Notes: generated by a model not told the origin, from the letters alone. A DNA stretch of 42,602 nt from Muribaculaceae bacterium (GCA_017621225.1 JAGATN010000024.1:1-42602), one strand, 5' to 3'; positions 33,041-41,864 are shown, counted from the stretch's first letter. A program made the numbers and translations.

Positions 33041-33070
33041 TTGTCCTATAAGCCAAAGTGCTTATCTTTG
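33041..33070 (+). promoter_or_regulatory. Promoter of the OMPLA gene
   Basis: TTG (33041-33043, preceded by T), a 19-base spacer and TATCTTTG (33063-33070) match the consensus. The start codon is at 33105. This promoter is divergent from that of the DUF4369 gene, with about 40 bases between the two -33 boxes. Confidence 0.82.
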
Positions 33071-33104
33071 CATTTCCAATTAATGCCAATCAAGGCCGTA
33101 GAGA

Positions 33105-33950
33105 ATGAAACATCTGATATTCATGCCGCTCTTAATTTTGCTCATGCTGGCCATTCCGGGCACGGCATCGAGCCAAATCGTGACACCCAAAGAAGGCATT
33201 ATCAATACCGACAGCGTGCGCCGCGACTTCGACAACGCGCCCTATTTCGGACTTTACAAAGACAACTACTTCGTATTCGGAACCACCGTCGGACAAAAAC
33301 CCACAAAAGAAAATACCAACATAAAATTCCAGATATCCATAGCACAACGATTAACGAAAAGCACCCTCCCGCTGCATTCGTATCTGTTTTTGTTCTATTC
33401 TCAGAAATGCTTCTGGAACGTACTCGAAAACTCCATGCCGATGACCGACCTAAACTTCAATCCCGGCATCGGATTGGCCAAACCTCTATTCGTCAAAAAC
33501 CGATTCATCGGAAAAATGATAATGCTGCTCGAGCACGAGAGCACCGGCCGCGACGGAATAGAATCACGCTCTTGGAACAAAATTTCATTCGGGGCAAACA
33601 TAATGATCGACCCTACGTTCATAGTGCACGGAAAATTCTGGATTCCGATAATCGACGGACAGAACAACCGCGACATACTCGACTATTGCGGAATATATCA
33701 GATGGGCTCATCATTCTCCACGTCCAACCGTCGTTTCGGAGCGTCGGTAATACTGACCAAACGCCGTGGATGGAAACTAAACTACAACACCATCATTGAG
33801 CTGAACTACCGATTGTTCAAGCGCGACAATCAGTTCTTGTTCCTGCAATACTACAACGGCTATGGCGAAGGACTGCTTGCATACAAGGAGTTCCACTCCA
33901 CGGTAAGAGTGGGCATAGTCATCAAGCCGCGTCTGTTTAGCGACTATTGA
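33105..33950 (+). CDS. pldA: Outer-membrane phospholipase A (OMPLA)
   Basis: A 281-residue outer-membrane enzyme that hydrolyses phospholipids, often those misplaced in the outer leaflet. A signal peptide covers about residues 1-23. The OMPLA active site is recognisable: His144 and Ser146 in LLEHESTGRDG, and Asn158 in RSWNKI, the same H-x-S ... N spacing as the E. coli enzyme. The strand FLFLQYYNGYGEGLLAY near the C-terminus is another family hallmark. The protein is a 12-stranded barrel by homology, and dimerises with calcium in known members. It is expressed alone from its own promoter. Confidence 0.92.
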   Translation: MKHLIFMPLLILLMLAIPGTASSQIVTPKEGIINTDSVRRDFDNAPYFGLYKDNYFVFGTTVGQKPTKENTNIKFQISIAQRLTKSTLPLHSYLFLFYSQKCFWNVLENSMPMTDLNFNPGIGLAKPLFVKNRFIGKMIMLLEHESTGRDGIESRSWNKISFGANIMIDPTFIVHGKFWIPIIDGQNNRDILDYCGIYQMGSSFSTSNRRFGASVILTKRRGWKLNYNTIIELNYRLFKRDNQFLFLQYYNGYGEGLLAYKEFHSTVRVGIVIKPRLFSDY

Positions 33951-33963
33951 TTACGTTGAGCCG

Positions 33964-34344
33964 TCAGACACCGAATATGTTTCTGAAAATCCACCAGCCC
34001 ACCACTACCACTAATGTGGCCATTATGGCCATACGCGAGTTCAGGGTATTGTAAAGCTTCGGATGCTTATTCCGCATCAATTGGGCGACAAACAGCAACG
34101 TTATTACAGGTATCATCACCAACAGCATGGCATTGTAGCGCCATGCCTCGGCAATATGTCCGTTAAGCAACGCATGTATGGCGCGCTGCGAGCCGCAACC
34201 CGGACAATCGAAACCGGTAAGCAGCTTGAACGGACATTTAGGGAACAACGGCAGGCATGGATCGAACATTCCGTAAATCACGAAAAGCACTGCCACCGCC
34301 ACGAACGCCGCCACAACGAGCCAACGCCCGGCACCGGCCGTCAT
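33964..34344 (-). CDS. DUF2752 membrane protein
   Basis: A 126-residue protein if started at the ATG that overlaps the upstream stop (ATGA); a longer start at 34410 is possible but would lie inside the GYF/CD225 gene. The DUF2752 hallmark CPFKLLTGFDCPGCGSQRA, here split as CPFKLLTGFDC and PGCGSQRA, lies after the first membrane span. Two more spans follow (AMLLVMIPVITLLFVAQL and MAIMATLVVVVGWWIF). The conserved cysteines suggest metal or disulfide chemistry, but no function is established. It is the last gene of the dtd operon. Confidence 0.82.
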   Translation of the reverse strand: MTAGAGRWLVVAAFVAVAVLFVIYGMFDPCLPLFPKCPFKLLTGFDCPGCGSQRAIHALLNGHIAEAWRYNAMLLVMIPVITLLFVAQLMRNKHPKLYNTLNSRMAIMATLVVVVGWWIFRNIFGV

Positions 34345-34838
34345 ATGAAGAACAGTACGAATTGGAACGGAATCCACACAAGGCCGCAAACCACCGATAT
34401 TATGACCCACATGGCAGCGGTGTTCGAGGCGCTCCGCGCCCCTTCATAATCGCCCGACGAAAATGCCGACGACACCTTAGTCGAATAAATCAATGCCACT
34501 ATGCCCGGTATGAGGCAGCAAAGCAGCATCACCACTATGCTCCACGCAAGATACGTGGGTGGCATGGGCTGCTTCTCGTTGGTGACATATGGCCGCTGAT
34601 AGTTGGGATCCATTGAGCCCATAGCGCCGTAGGCAGTAGCCGGAGCCTCGGGCACCGATGGCATGGCATAGTGCGGAGCGGTAAACAACGCTGAAAATTC
34701 AGGCAGCGTCGACACCGAATACCAATTGTCAAGTCCTTCACGCCACACCGGCACGTCGGGTCGCGACGCCAACCGCACGATGTCGTCATACGGAAGCGGC
34801 CCGAGTTTTACGCCATTGAGTATTATCCAGTAATTCAT
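34341..34838 (-). CDS. GYF-domain / CD225 (dispanin) membrane protein
   Basis: A 165-residue protein in two parts. Residues 1-50 are a bacterial GYF_2 (DUF4339) domain with WIILNGVKLGPLPYDD and VPVWREGLDNWYSV. A proline-rich linker follows (about 55-92). The C-terminal part has the two spans of the CD225/dispanin family: LAWSIVVMLLCCLIPGIVALIYSTKV and AAMWVIISVVCGLVWIPFQFVL, with the basic/polar loop SSAFSSGDYEGARSAS between. Eukaryotic CD225 proteins (IFITMs) alter membrane fusion; the bacterial role is unknown. Its stop overlaps the DUF2752 start by 4 bases, and deoC lies 16 bases upstream. Confidence 0.88.
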   Translation of the reverse strand: MNYWIILNGVKLGPLPYDDIVRLASRPDVPVWREGLDNWYSVSTLPEFSALFTAPHYAMPSVPEAPATAYGAMGSMDPNYQRPYVTNEKQPMPPTYLAWSIVVMLLCCLIPGIVALIYSTKVSSAFSSGDYEGARSASNTAAMWVIISVVCGLVWIPFQFVLFFI

Positions 34839-34854
34839 ATCAATATATTTATAA

Positions 34855-35739
34855 TTAGAAGAACTTCACATCCTCTCCAAGTATTTCCGACAACAGATTA
34901 TTTGCCAAACGGCTTGCGCCAATCCTGAAATATTCGTTGGTGAGCCACTTTTCGCCAAGCACCTCCTTGACTATGGTATAATAGCCCAAGGCATCCTCAA
35001 CGGTCGATATGCCTCCGGCAGGCTTTATGCCCACCATGCGCCCCGTAGCGCCATAATATTCCTTTATGCACTTGGCCATGACGTATACGGCCTCCAACGA
35101 AGCGCCCGGATAACCCTTTCCGGTCGATGTCTTAATGAAGTCGGCACCGGAATACATGGCCAGGACCGAGGCAGCGCGGATTTTTTCAGCCGTAGCCAAT
35201 GCTCCGGTCTCAAGAATGACCTTCAGACGGGCATTGCGGCACGAATGCTTTATTTCTTCAAGCTCATCGCACACTTCCTCCCAATCGTCGTCAAGGAAAT
35301 TTCCGAGATTCATCACCACATCGATTTCGTCGGCGCCTCCTTCAACGGCCAGAGCAGTTTCGGCCACCTTCACTTCAGGGAAAGTCTGCGACGAAGGAAA
35401 TCCGCCCGACACCGCCGCAATGTTTACCTCCGACACTTCGAGAACCGTTCGCACCACCTGTGCAAAGCAGGGATACACGCATATGGCCGCGACGCCGGGG
35501 AGGTCGCCGTGCTCCGATTCAAAAGCATTGACACGCTCGGTAAACTTGGCTACCGACTGAGGCGAGTCGGTGGCATTAAGCGTAGTCAGATCAATGAAAT
35601 TAAGCAACTGTTTCAGCACTTCGGGAGTACGATTTTCATCCAAATGCTTCGTCATTATTCGTTCGACTTCCGATTTCACTTTTTCGTCATCGGTAGTAAC
35701 CTGACTTTTGGCTACGGTGTCATGATATTTGTCTGCCAT
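34855..35739 (-). CDS. deoC: Deoxyribose-phosphate aldolase
   Basis: A 294-residue class I aldolase that splits 2-deoxyribose-5-phosphate into glyceraldehyde-3-phosphate and acetaldehyde, for use of deoxynucleosides. The Schiff-base lysine is Lys203 in ADFIKTSTGKG, the second active-site lysine is Lys239 in GIKPAGG, and Asp140 lies in DEIDVVMNLG. An N-terminal extension of about 40 residues precedes the core (IDLTTLNATDS), making it longer than the 250-residue E. coli enzyme. It follows the mazG-like gene by 21 bases in the same operon. Confidence 0.95.
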   Translation of the reverse strand: MADKYHDTVAKSQVTTDDEKVKSEVERIMTKHLDENRTPEVLKQLLNFIDLTTLNATDSPQSVAKFTERVNAFESEHGDLPGVAAICVYPCFAQVVRTVLEVSEVNIAAVSGGFPSSQTFPEVKVAETALAVEGGADEIDVVMNLGNFLDDDWEEVCDELEEIKHSCRNARLKVILETGALATAEKIRAASVLAMYSGADFIKTSTGKGYPGASLEAVYVMAKCIKEYYGATGRMVGIKPAGGISTVEDALGYYTIVKEVLGEKWLTNEYFRIGASRLANNLLSEILGEDVKFF

Positions 35740-35760
35740 AATACGTATATGTTTTAATAT

Positions 35761-36111
35761 TCATTGTAGTTTGGGATTGCGCTTGTGACGCTCTTTATCC
35801 CTAATGCTTTTCTTTTCAAGATTGTTCATAAAAGCGTCATTGAGATCAACGCCGGTCTGATTGGCTATCGCGGCAACCACCCATAACACGTCGGCCAATT
35901 CATCGGCAAGATCATGCTCGTCGCCATCCTTAAACGACTGGTCGCCATATTTACGCGCCATGATTCGTGCCACTTCGCCCGTTTCTTCGGTCAGTATGGC
36001 CATATTGGTCAAAGGTGAGAAATACCTCACGCCAATGGTGGTGATCCATCGGTCTACCGTTTCCTGCACGTCGCGCAAACTCAATGCATCGCTATCGTTC
36101 GTCATATTCAT
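35761..36111 (-). CDS. MazG-like nucleotide pyrophosphohydrolase
   Basis: A 116-residue all-alpha enzyme, starting at the ATG that overlaps the dtd stop (ATGA). It shows the MazG/dUTPase-like metal-binding pattern: [15 protein letters not shown] (E-x-x-E), and [17 protein letters not shown] (E-x-x-D). Members hydrolyse NTPs or dNTPs to monophosphates and pyrophosphate, cleaning the nucleotide pool. The neighbours dtd (tRNA proofreading) and deoC (deoxynucleoside breakdown) fit a quality-control and nucleotide-salvage theme. The short single-domain form resembles other Bacteroidota proteins of this type. Confidence 0.88.
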   Translation of the reverse strand: MNMTNDSDALSLRDVQETVDRWITTIGVRYFSPLTNMAILTEETGEVARIMARKYGDQSFKDGDEHDLADELADVLWVVAAIANQTGVDLNDAFMNNLEKKSIRDKERHKRNPKLQ

Positions 36112-36560
36112 TCTTTTAACTTCGAGTCGATGATTATGGTCACGGGGCCATCGTTGATCAACTGCACTTGCATGTCGGCGCCAAACACGCCCGTGGCCAC
36201 CTGCCCATCTATGTGCCCGCGCAACGACTTGCAATAAGCCTCATAGAGCGGAACGGCCAATTCATGGCCGGCCGAGCGCAGATAACTTGGCCTGTTGCCC
36301 TTGCGCGTAGATGCAAGCAGCGTAAACTGACTTACCGCCAAAACGTCGCCATGCACGTCGACGACCGAACGATTCATCACGCCCGCCTCGTCGGGAAATA
36401 TTCGCAATGCAGCCGTTTTTGCCGCAAGCCACTCCACATCGGCTTCCGTGTCGCCGCACTCCACGCCTACCAACACGAGCAGACCTTTGTTTATGCTCGA
36501 ATGCAGCTCACCGCCAATCGATACTGATGCCTCGCTTACACGCTGTATGACCAATCGCAT
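36108..36560 (-). CDS. dtd: D-aminoacyl-tRNA deacylase
   Basis: A 150-residue enzyme that removes D-amino acids and mischarged glycine from tRNA. The start [13 protein letters not shown] is the conserved N-terminus; the longer frame adds four residues. The active-site motifs are VSQFTLLAS (SQxT) in the middle and the cis-proline loop near the C-terminus, which reads NDGPVTI, as normal for DTD. It is the first gene of the operon dtd-mazG-like-deoC-GYF/CD225-DUF2752 and has a strong promoter immediately upstream. Confidence 0.95.
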   Translation of the reverse strand: MRLVIQRVSEASVSIGGELHSSINKGLLVLVGVECGDTEADVEWLAAKTAALRIFPDEAGVMNRSVVDVHGDVLAVSQFTLLASTRKGNRPSYLRSAGHELAVPLYEAYCKSLRGHIDGQVATGVFGADMQVQLINDGPVTIIIDSKLKE

Positions 36561-36590
36561 ATGATTATTCAATTAAATTAATGACATATG

Positions 36591-36621
36591 CAAAAGTAGT
36601 AAAGATTTTCACCATATCCAA
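36591..36621 (-). promoter_or_regulatory. Promoter of the dtd operon
   Basis: On the minus strand TTG (36621-36619), a 20-base spacer and TACTTTTG (36598-36591) match the consensus. The dtd start is 30 bases downstream of the -7 box. Confidence 0.85.
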
Positions 36622-36653
36622 CGCAATGCCACATCATATTGCCAATCATACTT

Positions 36654-36676
36654 ATCCATAAACCGAATTTATGGAT
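36654..36676 (-). terminator. Hairpin after uvrC
   Basis: ATCCATAAA and TTTATGGAT pair perfectly (9 bp) with a 5-base loop. It lies 57 bases past the uvrC stop and just upstream of the dtd promoter. No T tract follows, so it may be a weak terminator or an RNA 3' end stabiliser. Confidence 0.45.
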
Positions 36677-36732
36677 TAGAAGCCGCTGGCAATAAATATA
36701 ATGCACTGTATATCAGGGCGTTGATAGCGAAA

Positions 36733-38547
36733 TCAATCGTCCGTGGGATGCAGTGCGCCGTATATCACCGAAGCCTTTGCCGGCCCCACGACGCTTGCAA
36801 TGTCGTCCATATCAGCCTCTTTTATGCGCTTGAGGCTCTTAAAATGTATCAATAGGGCTTCGCGCGTTTTTTCGCCTATGCCCTTGATGGAATCCAACGC
36901 CGAAACCACCTGACCTTTACTGCGGCGATTGCGATGATGCGTTATGCCAAAGCGATGCGCCTCGTCGCGCAAATGCTGAACCACTCTCAACGACTCGGAA
37001 TTCTTATCGATGTACAACGGCACGCTATCGCCCGGAAAATATATTTCTTCAAGACGCTTTGCAATGCCGACAACTGCTATTACGCCGCGCAATCCCATTT
37101 CGTCGAGAGCTTCGACGGCAGCACTCAACTGCCCTTTTCCGCCATCCACCACTATCAATTGCGGCAGCCCCTCGCCTTCGGCCATCAGTCGTGTGTAACG
37201 GCGCGTGAGCACCTCCTTCATCGAAGCGAAATCATCGGGGCCCACCACCGTTTTGATGTTGAAATGCCTGTAATCTTTCTTCGACGGCTTGCCGTCGCGA
37301 AACACCACGCACGATGCCACCGGATTCGAACCTTGTATGTTTGAGTTGTCGAAGCATTCTATGTGTCGCGGCAATTCCGTAAGTCGGAAGTCCGACTTGA
37401 TGCGTTCGAGCAATCGGTCGGTGCGCTGTTCGGGATCGCGCTTCTCCATATGTTTCAGCATGTCTATTTTATGCTGACGGGCATTGCGCTCCGACACTTC
37501 AAGCAGCTTCGCGCGGTCGCCCCTTTGGGGTATGATGAACTTGGCACCTTCAACCTCCACGTCGGGCAGCTGCGCCACGATCACCTCATCGTAGGCAACG
37601 TCGAGCGACTGTCTGACCTCCTCCATAGCGTAGCCCAGCAGCTGTGGGATGCTCTCGTCGAGACGACGCTTATATTCGAGCGTAATGCATCTGACCACGG
37701 CGCCACGGCGAACGTGCATATAATTGATGAATACGTCGGCTCCGTCGTCATCCACGCCAAACACGTCGGTATCGTCGATGGTCTGGCTCACGATTACGCT
37801 CTTTGACGTATATCGCTCGACAAGCTGATACTTCTCTTTGACAAGCTGGGCTTCCTCAAACCGCAATTCACCGGCCAGACGCTCCATTTCGCCACGCAGA
37901 TATTCAAGCAACTCATCCATATCGCCACGCAATATCTGCTTCACCCTCTCTATCTGCTTGCCGTACTCCTCCTCCGAAACCAATCCCTTGCAAGGGCCGG
38001 CACAACGGTGCAAATGATAATCGAGACACAGGCGGCCCTTGCCGCGCTGAATGTATTCGGGCGTTATGGCGTGGCGACACGAACGCAGCATATACAGCTC
38101 GTGAATGAGATCGAGCACGAGCCTTGCCGATGCCGAATCGGTGTAAGGTCCGAAATATTTCGAGCCGTCCTTTATGCGCTTCCTGGTCATGAACACACGC
38201 GGGAAATGCTCTTTGGTCACCACTATCCAGGGATACGACTTGTCATCCTTGAGCAAAACGTTGTAACGAGGCTTGTACTCCTTTATCATCGAGTTTTCGA
38301 GATTCAACGCATCTTGCTCGGTGGGCACCACTATGTAGCTCATATCGGCAATGGCCCTTACCAACAGATTGGTCCGAAGCGAGTCGTGGGTACGATTGAA
38401 ATACGACGACACCCTACGCTTCAAATTCTTCGCCTTGCCGACATATATCACCGTACCCTCGGCGTCGTAATACATGTACACGCCGGGGGTAGTGGGCAAT
38501 ATTGAAATCTTATCGACTAATTCTTGTGTTTTCTTGTGTTTTGCCAT
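36733..38547 (-). CDS. uvrC: Excinuclease ABC subunit C
   Basis: A 604-residue nuclease that makes both incisions in nucleotide-excision repair with UvrAB. The start is the ATG of MAKHKK; an upstream TTG is possible. The N-terminal GIY-YIG domain reads TTPGVYMYYD...VIYVGKAKNLKRRV. The UVR coiled-coil motif ELRFEEAQLVKEKYQLV is near residue 215. The RNase H-like domain includes IECFDNSNIQGSNPVAS and VVDGGKGQL, and the C-terminal helix-hairpin-helix is LDSIKGIGEKTREALL. The gene is 27 bases downstream of apt in the ybeY-mnmG-apt-uvrC cluster. Confidence 0.97.
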   Translation of the reverse strand: MAKHKKTQELVDKISILPTTPGVYMYYDAEGTVIYVGKAKNLKRRVSSYFNRTHDSLRTNLLVRAIADMSYIVVPTEQDALNLENSMIKEYKPRYNVLLKDDKSYPWIVVTKEHFPRVFMTRKRIKDGSKYFGPYTDSASARLVLDLIHELYMLRSCRHAITPEYIQRGKGRLCLDYHLHRCAGPCKGLVSEEEYGKQIERVKQILRGDMDELLEYLRGEMERLAGELRFEEAQLVKEKYQLVERYTSKSVIVSQTIDDTDVFGVDDDGADVFINYMHVRRGAVVRCITLEYKRRLDESIPQLLGYAMEEVRQSLDVAYDEVIVAQLPDVEVEGAKFIIPQRGDRAKLLEVSERNARQHKIDMLKHMEKRDPEQRTDRLLERIKSDFRLTELPRHIECFDNSNIQGSNPVASCVVFRDGKPSKKDYRHFNIKTVVGPDDFASMKEVLTRRYTRLMAEGEGLPQLIVVDGGKGQLSAAVEALDEMGLRGVIAVVGIAKRLEEIYFPGDSVPLYIDKNSESLRVVQHLRDEAHRFGITHHRNRRSKGQVVSALDSIKGIGEKTREALLIHFKSLKRIKEADMDDIASVVGPAKASVIYGALHPTDD

Positions 38548-38574
38548 AGCATTCAAACGTGCCGTATGTATGTG

Positions 38575-39096
38575 TCAATCGTAAACTATGAGCGACGAAA
38601 CTTCGACACCTTCAGGCATTGCGGCCCGGCCATTCAAAGCCCCGAGCTCTATTATGAAATTGATGTATATTTTTTTCGGGTTCATGCTTTTCACAAGCTC
38701 GTATGCCGCAGCCATCGTTCCGCCCGTGGCGAGAACGTCGTCATGTATCACCACTATGTCATCTTCGGTTATGGCATCGCGATGCATCTCTATCGTATCC
38801 GTTCCGTACTCTTTGTCATACGAAACGCTGACGGTATCGGCGGGAAGCTTGCCCGGCTTTCGTGCAGGCACGAAACCGGCACCGAGTTCAAAAGCCAGAA
38901 TGGATCCGCCTATGAATCCACGCGATTCTATGCCCACCACTTTGGTCACGCCTTTGTCGCGATACAATTGCGACAAATCCCATCCTATTATATGAAGGGC
39001 GCGCGGATCCTTAAACACGGTTGTCAAATCACGAAAGACGATCCCCTTCTGAGGAAAATCGTAAACATCGCGAACTTTAGATTTAACGTATTCCAT
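38575..39096 (-). CDS. apt: Adenine phosphoribosyltransferase
   Basis: A 173-residue purine-salvage enzyme making AMP from adenine and PRPP. Family features are VYDFPQKGIVFRDLT at the N-terminus, ESRGFIGGSILAFELGAGFVPARKPGKLP in the middle and the PRPP-binding loop VVIHDDVLATGGTMAAA. The length is normal. It lies 59 bases after mnmG, and that gap holds the parS site. Confidence 0.96.
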   Translation of the reverse strand: MEYVKSKVRDVYDFPQKGIVFRDLTTVFKDPRALHIIGWDLSQLYRDKGVTKVVGIESRGFIGGSILAFELGAGFVPARKPGKLPADTVSVSYDKEYGTDTIEMHRDAITEDDIVVIHDDVLATGGTMAAAYELVKSMNPKKIYINFIIELGALNGRAAMPEGVEVSSLIVYD

Positions 39097-39139
39097 AATG
39101 TATGTTATTATATTTTTTTGATTTTTTGTATGTTATCAT

Positions 39140-39155
39140 TGTTTCACGTGAAACA
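39140..39155. promoter_or_regulatory. parS: parS: ParB-binding site
   Basis: TGTTTCACGTGAAACA is a perfect 16-base palindrome matching the bacterial parS consensus TGTTNCACGTGAAACA. ParB (Spo0J) loads CTP-dependent clamps at such sites for chromosome segregation. It directly abuts the mnmG stop codon, within the mnmG-apt gap. parS sites cluster around oriC in most genomes. Confidence 0.93.
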
Positions 39156-41039
39156 TCAACGCCCGAGTAACAGCAACAGGATGTTGATGTCGCTCGGCGA
39201 TATGCCCGGTATGCGCGAAGCTTGGGCAACCGTTTCGGGGTCGATGCGCGACAGTTTCTGACGCGCCTCGGTCGAAAGCGATTTGATGTCGTCGTAACAG
39301 AGACGGCCTCTCAGCTTCACATCTTCGAGACGATGAATCTTGTCAGCTATCAGCTGCTCCCTATCAATGTATCCTTGATACTTTATCAATATTTCGGCAG
39401 CCTCCAATATCTCATCGCGACGCTGCGACTCCACGTTTTCGTCAATGTAGCGGGCGAAGGCGGGTATCATTTCAGCCACCTTTTTCACATCGAGCTGCGG
39501 ACGCAATATCAGGTCGTAAAGTTTTATGCCCTGCTTCAGCTCCGACGTGCCGTATTGCGCCAGCATGGCGTTTACCTGCTCCGACACGTGCACGGTGTAA
39601 CGACGGGCAAAGTCGATTATGCCATCGCGCTGCTCGCGCTTCGATGCCATAAGTTCATAGCGACGATCGTCGACCAGCCCTATTTCATGACCACGCGGAG
39701 TGAGACGCATATCGGCATCATCCTGCCGCAGCAATATCCTGTATTCGGCCCTTGAGGTAAACATACGGTAAGGCTCGTCAACGCCTTTCGTAACGAGGTC
39801 GTCGATAAGCACACCTATGTAAGCTTCGTCACGACCGAGCACGAATTCACCCTTCTCCTGCACCGACAGCGCGGCATTAATGCCGGCAATCAAGCCCTGC
39901 CCTGCAGCTTCTTCATATCCGGTAGTACCGTTTACCTGTCCGGCAAAATAAAGGCCTTTCACGAGTTTGGTTTCAAGCGTATGCCGGAGCTGTGTCGGAT
40001 CGAAAAAGTCATATTCGATGGCATATCCCGGTCGGTAAATCGACAGATTCTTAAACGCCGGAATCGTGGCCAGAGCCTCAACCTGTATGTCGAACGGAAG
40101 CGACGACGAAAATCCGTTAAGATAATACTCGCGGGTGTCGCATCCTTCAGGCTCGATGAAAAGCTGATGCTCGGTCTTGTCGGCAAACGTAACGATCTTC
40201 GTCTCTATGCTCGGACAGTATCGCGGCCCGATGCTCTTGATCTGTCCGTTATACAACGGCGAATCGGGCAAACCCTTACGAAGCACCTCGTGCGTGGCTT
40301 CGTTGGTATATACTATGAAGCACGGAAGCTGCGGCAATTCGCGCTTCACGTCGGGCAGATATGAGAATGTATGGAAATCATCCTCCCCTTCCTGTATGGT
40401 AGCAAGGCCCCAGTCAACGGTACGTCCGTCGAGTCGCACCGGAGTCCCGGTTTTCATGCGTTCGCACGTAAAGCCCAAATCCTTTAGCTGTTCGGTAATG
40501 CCGTGCGATGCCGGTTCGGCAATGCGGCCGCCCGTAAACTGCACTCGCCCCACGTGCATAAGCCCGTTGAGAAAAGTTCCGGCGGTGAGCACCACCTTTC
40601 GGGCATTAAACTCCACGCCAAGCTTTGTTCGCACTCCGCGCACCTCTCCGTCTTCGATAATGAGAGCCGTGACGTCATCCTGCCACAGGTTCAGATTATT
40701 CATATTTTCGAGCGTATGCCGCCACAGGGCGCTGAATTTCATTCGGTCGCTCTGTGCGCGCGGACTCCACATTGCAGGCCCTTTCGACCTGTTCAGCATT
40801 CTGAATTGTATGGCAGTGCGATCGGTAACAATACCCATCTGTCCGCCAAGAGCATCAATTTCCCTTACTATCTGCCCCTTCGCAATACCCCCTACGGCCG
40901 GATTACAGCTCATCTGGGCTATCTTGTTCATGTCGATGGTAATCAGAAGGGTCGATGCCCCCAAACGCGCCGATGCAGCGGCAGCCTCGCATCCGGCGTG
41001 CCCCGCACCAATCACAATTACGTCATAATCAAACTTCAT
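39156..41039 (-). CDS. mnmG: tRNA uridine 5-carboxymethylaminomethyl modification enzyme
   Basis: A 627-residue FAD enzyme (also called GidA) that works with MnmE to modify U34 of several tRNAs. The FAD-binding loop is VIGAGHAGCEAA (11-22). The conserved blocks MSCNPAVGGIAKG, RTAIQFRMLNRSKGPA, GTFLNGLMHVG and the cysteine-containing CPSIETK and GYEEAAGQGL are present. The C-terminal helical domain ends with ARIPGISPSDINILLLLLGR, approximately. Length and motifs are normal. It is 18 bases downstream of ybeY. In many bacteria gidA is close to the replication origin, consistent with the adjacent parS. Confidence 0.97.
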   Translation of the reverse strand: MKFDYDVIVIGAGHAGCEAAAASARLGASTLLITIDMNKIAQMSCNPAVGGIAKGQIVREIDALGGQMGIVTDRTAIQFRMLNRSKGPAMWSPRAQSDRMKFSALWRHTLENMNNLNLWQDDVTALIIEDGEVRGVRTKLGVEFNARKVVLTAGTFLNGLMHVGRVQFTGGRIAEPASHGITEQLKDLGFTCERMKTGTPVRLDGRTVDWGLATIQEGEDDFHTFSYLPDVKRELPQLPCFIVYTNEATHEVLRKGLPDSPLYNGQIKSIGPRYCPSIETKIVTFADKTEHQLFIEPEGCDTREYYLNGFSSSLPFDIQVEALATIPAFKNLSIYRPGYAIEYDFFDPTQLRHTLETKLVKGLYFAGQVNGTTGYEEAAGQGLIAGINAALSVQEKGEFVLGRDEAYIGVLIDDLVTKGVDEPYRMFTSRAEYRILLRQDDADMRLTPRGHEIGLVDDRRYELMASKREQRDGIIDFARRYTVHVSEQVNAMLAQYGTSELKQGIKLYDLILRPQLDVKKVAEMIPAFARYIDENVESQRRDEILEAAEILIKYQGYIDREQLIADKIHRLEDVKLRGRLCYDDIKSLSTEARQKLSRIDPETVAQASRIPGISPSDINILLLLLGR

Positions 41040-41057
41040 ATGCCGCTGTATATATCG

Positions 41058-41489
41058 TTATTTGATAGTTTCAAACATATCGAGAGCCATATTTTCGTTG
41101 CCCTCCATAATCTCTCTTTCTCCGGGACCCTTGTCGTTTATGCCGCACAAATGCAGCACGCCGTGTATCACCACTCTCATCAACTCCCTGTCATACGGCT
41201 GACCAACCGACTCGGCATTGGTGGCTACGGTGTCAAGCGATATGAACATATCGCCACTCACAAGCTTACCGCGCGAATAGTCAAAGGTTATAATGTCGGT
41301 ATAATAGTCATGATTCAAAAATTGCTTGTTCACTTCTAATATTTTATCGTCATTACAAAATATGTAATTAAGCGAACCGACAATTTTGCCGTATCGGTCG
41401 GCCACGGCCGATATCCAACGAGCGATACGTTGCTTGTCGAAATCAGGGAGGTCAACTCCCTCTGACAAAAATTCAATAGAGGTTATCAT
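41058..41489 (-). CDS. ybeY: Endoribonuclease YbeY
   Basis: A 143-residue metal-dependent RNase involved in 16S rRNA maturation and ribosome quality control. The core motif is HGVLHLCGINDKGPGE: His109 and His113 are present, but the usual third histidine (H-G-x-L-H-L-x-G-x-D-H) is Lys120. Bacteroidota homologues that I know also have lysine there, so this is a lineage trait rather than decay. The first gene of the ybeY-mnmG-apt-uvrC cluster, it has its own promoter at 41508-41538. Confidence 0.93.
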   Translation of the reverse strand: MITSIEFLSEGVDLPDFDKQRIARWISAVADRYGKIVGSLNYIFCNDDKILEVNKQFLNHDYYTDIITFDYSRGKLVSGDMFISLDTVATNAESVGQPYDRELMRVVIHGVLHLCGINDKGPGEREIMEGNENMALDMFETIK

Positions 41490-41507
41490 CTGTCATGTTG
41501 TTACACA

Positions 41508-41538
41508 CAAAATTAATAATAAATCAGTGTTTCTGCAA
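41508..41538 (-). promoter_or_regulatory. Promoter of the ybeY-mnmG-apt-uvrC cluster
   Basis: On the minus strand TTG (41538-41536), a 20-base spacer and TAATTTTG (41515-41508) match the consensus. The start codon follows 18 bases after the -7 box. Confidence 0.82.
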
Positions 41539-41702
41539 GAATTTTGAAAACAGGCCGTCCGGCACATTTTTCCGACGAGCAATCAGGCAACGCCAAAAAA
41601 CAGCATTAACAGCTGATTATCAATCACTTACCCCTATTTTAAGCCGCTGAGAATCAAAAAATTGAGCGGCAATCGAATAATCACACTGATTTTTCAGCCT
41701 AA

Positions 41703-41864
41703 GAGTGTGTTCAGATTTGGCTTATGTTAAGATTTAGAGAGAATTTCAGAGTATGTTTGGTGATTGAGTGAGGGAGTTATGGGGTGCCATAACGACTGAA
41801 TGAAATCGACAAACAGACCTGAAAGGCCTCTAAAGATTTCACAAAGTTAAATGTAAACATACTC
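41703..41864. mobile_element. MITE-like element, copy 3 (162 bp)
   Basis: The left end GAGTGTGTTCAGATTTGGCTT and the complement of the right end (GAGTATGTTTACATTTAACTT) match in 15 of 21 positions. TAA is directly repeated on both sides (41700-41702 and 41865-41867). The centre holds GGAG, the hairpin TTATGG-GGTG-CCATAA (41777-41792) and CGACTGAAT, identical to copy 1 over this core except for one base. Length is within one base of copy 1. It lies upstream of ybeY, 165 bases beyond its promoter. Confidence 0.78.

Noticed and set aside
36651-36661. TTATCCATA as a DnaA box marking an origin
   Set aside because: It is a single imperfect match lying within the arm of a hairpin after uvrC, with no cluster of boxes around it.
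41540-41700. Origin of replication in the region upstream of ybeY
   Set aside because: It is not notably AT-rich, has no DnaA boxes and no dnaA gene nearby; only the parS site points to origin proximity.
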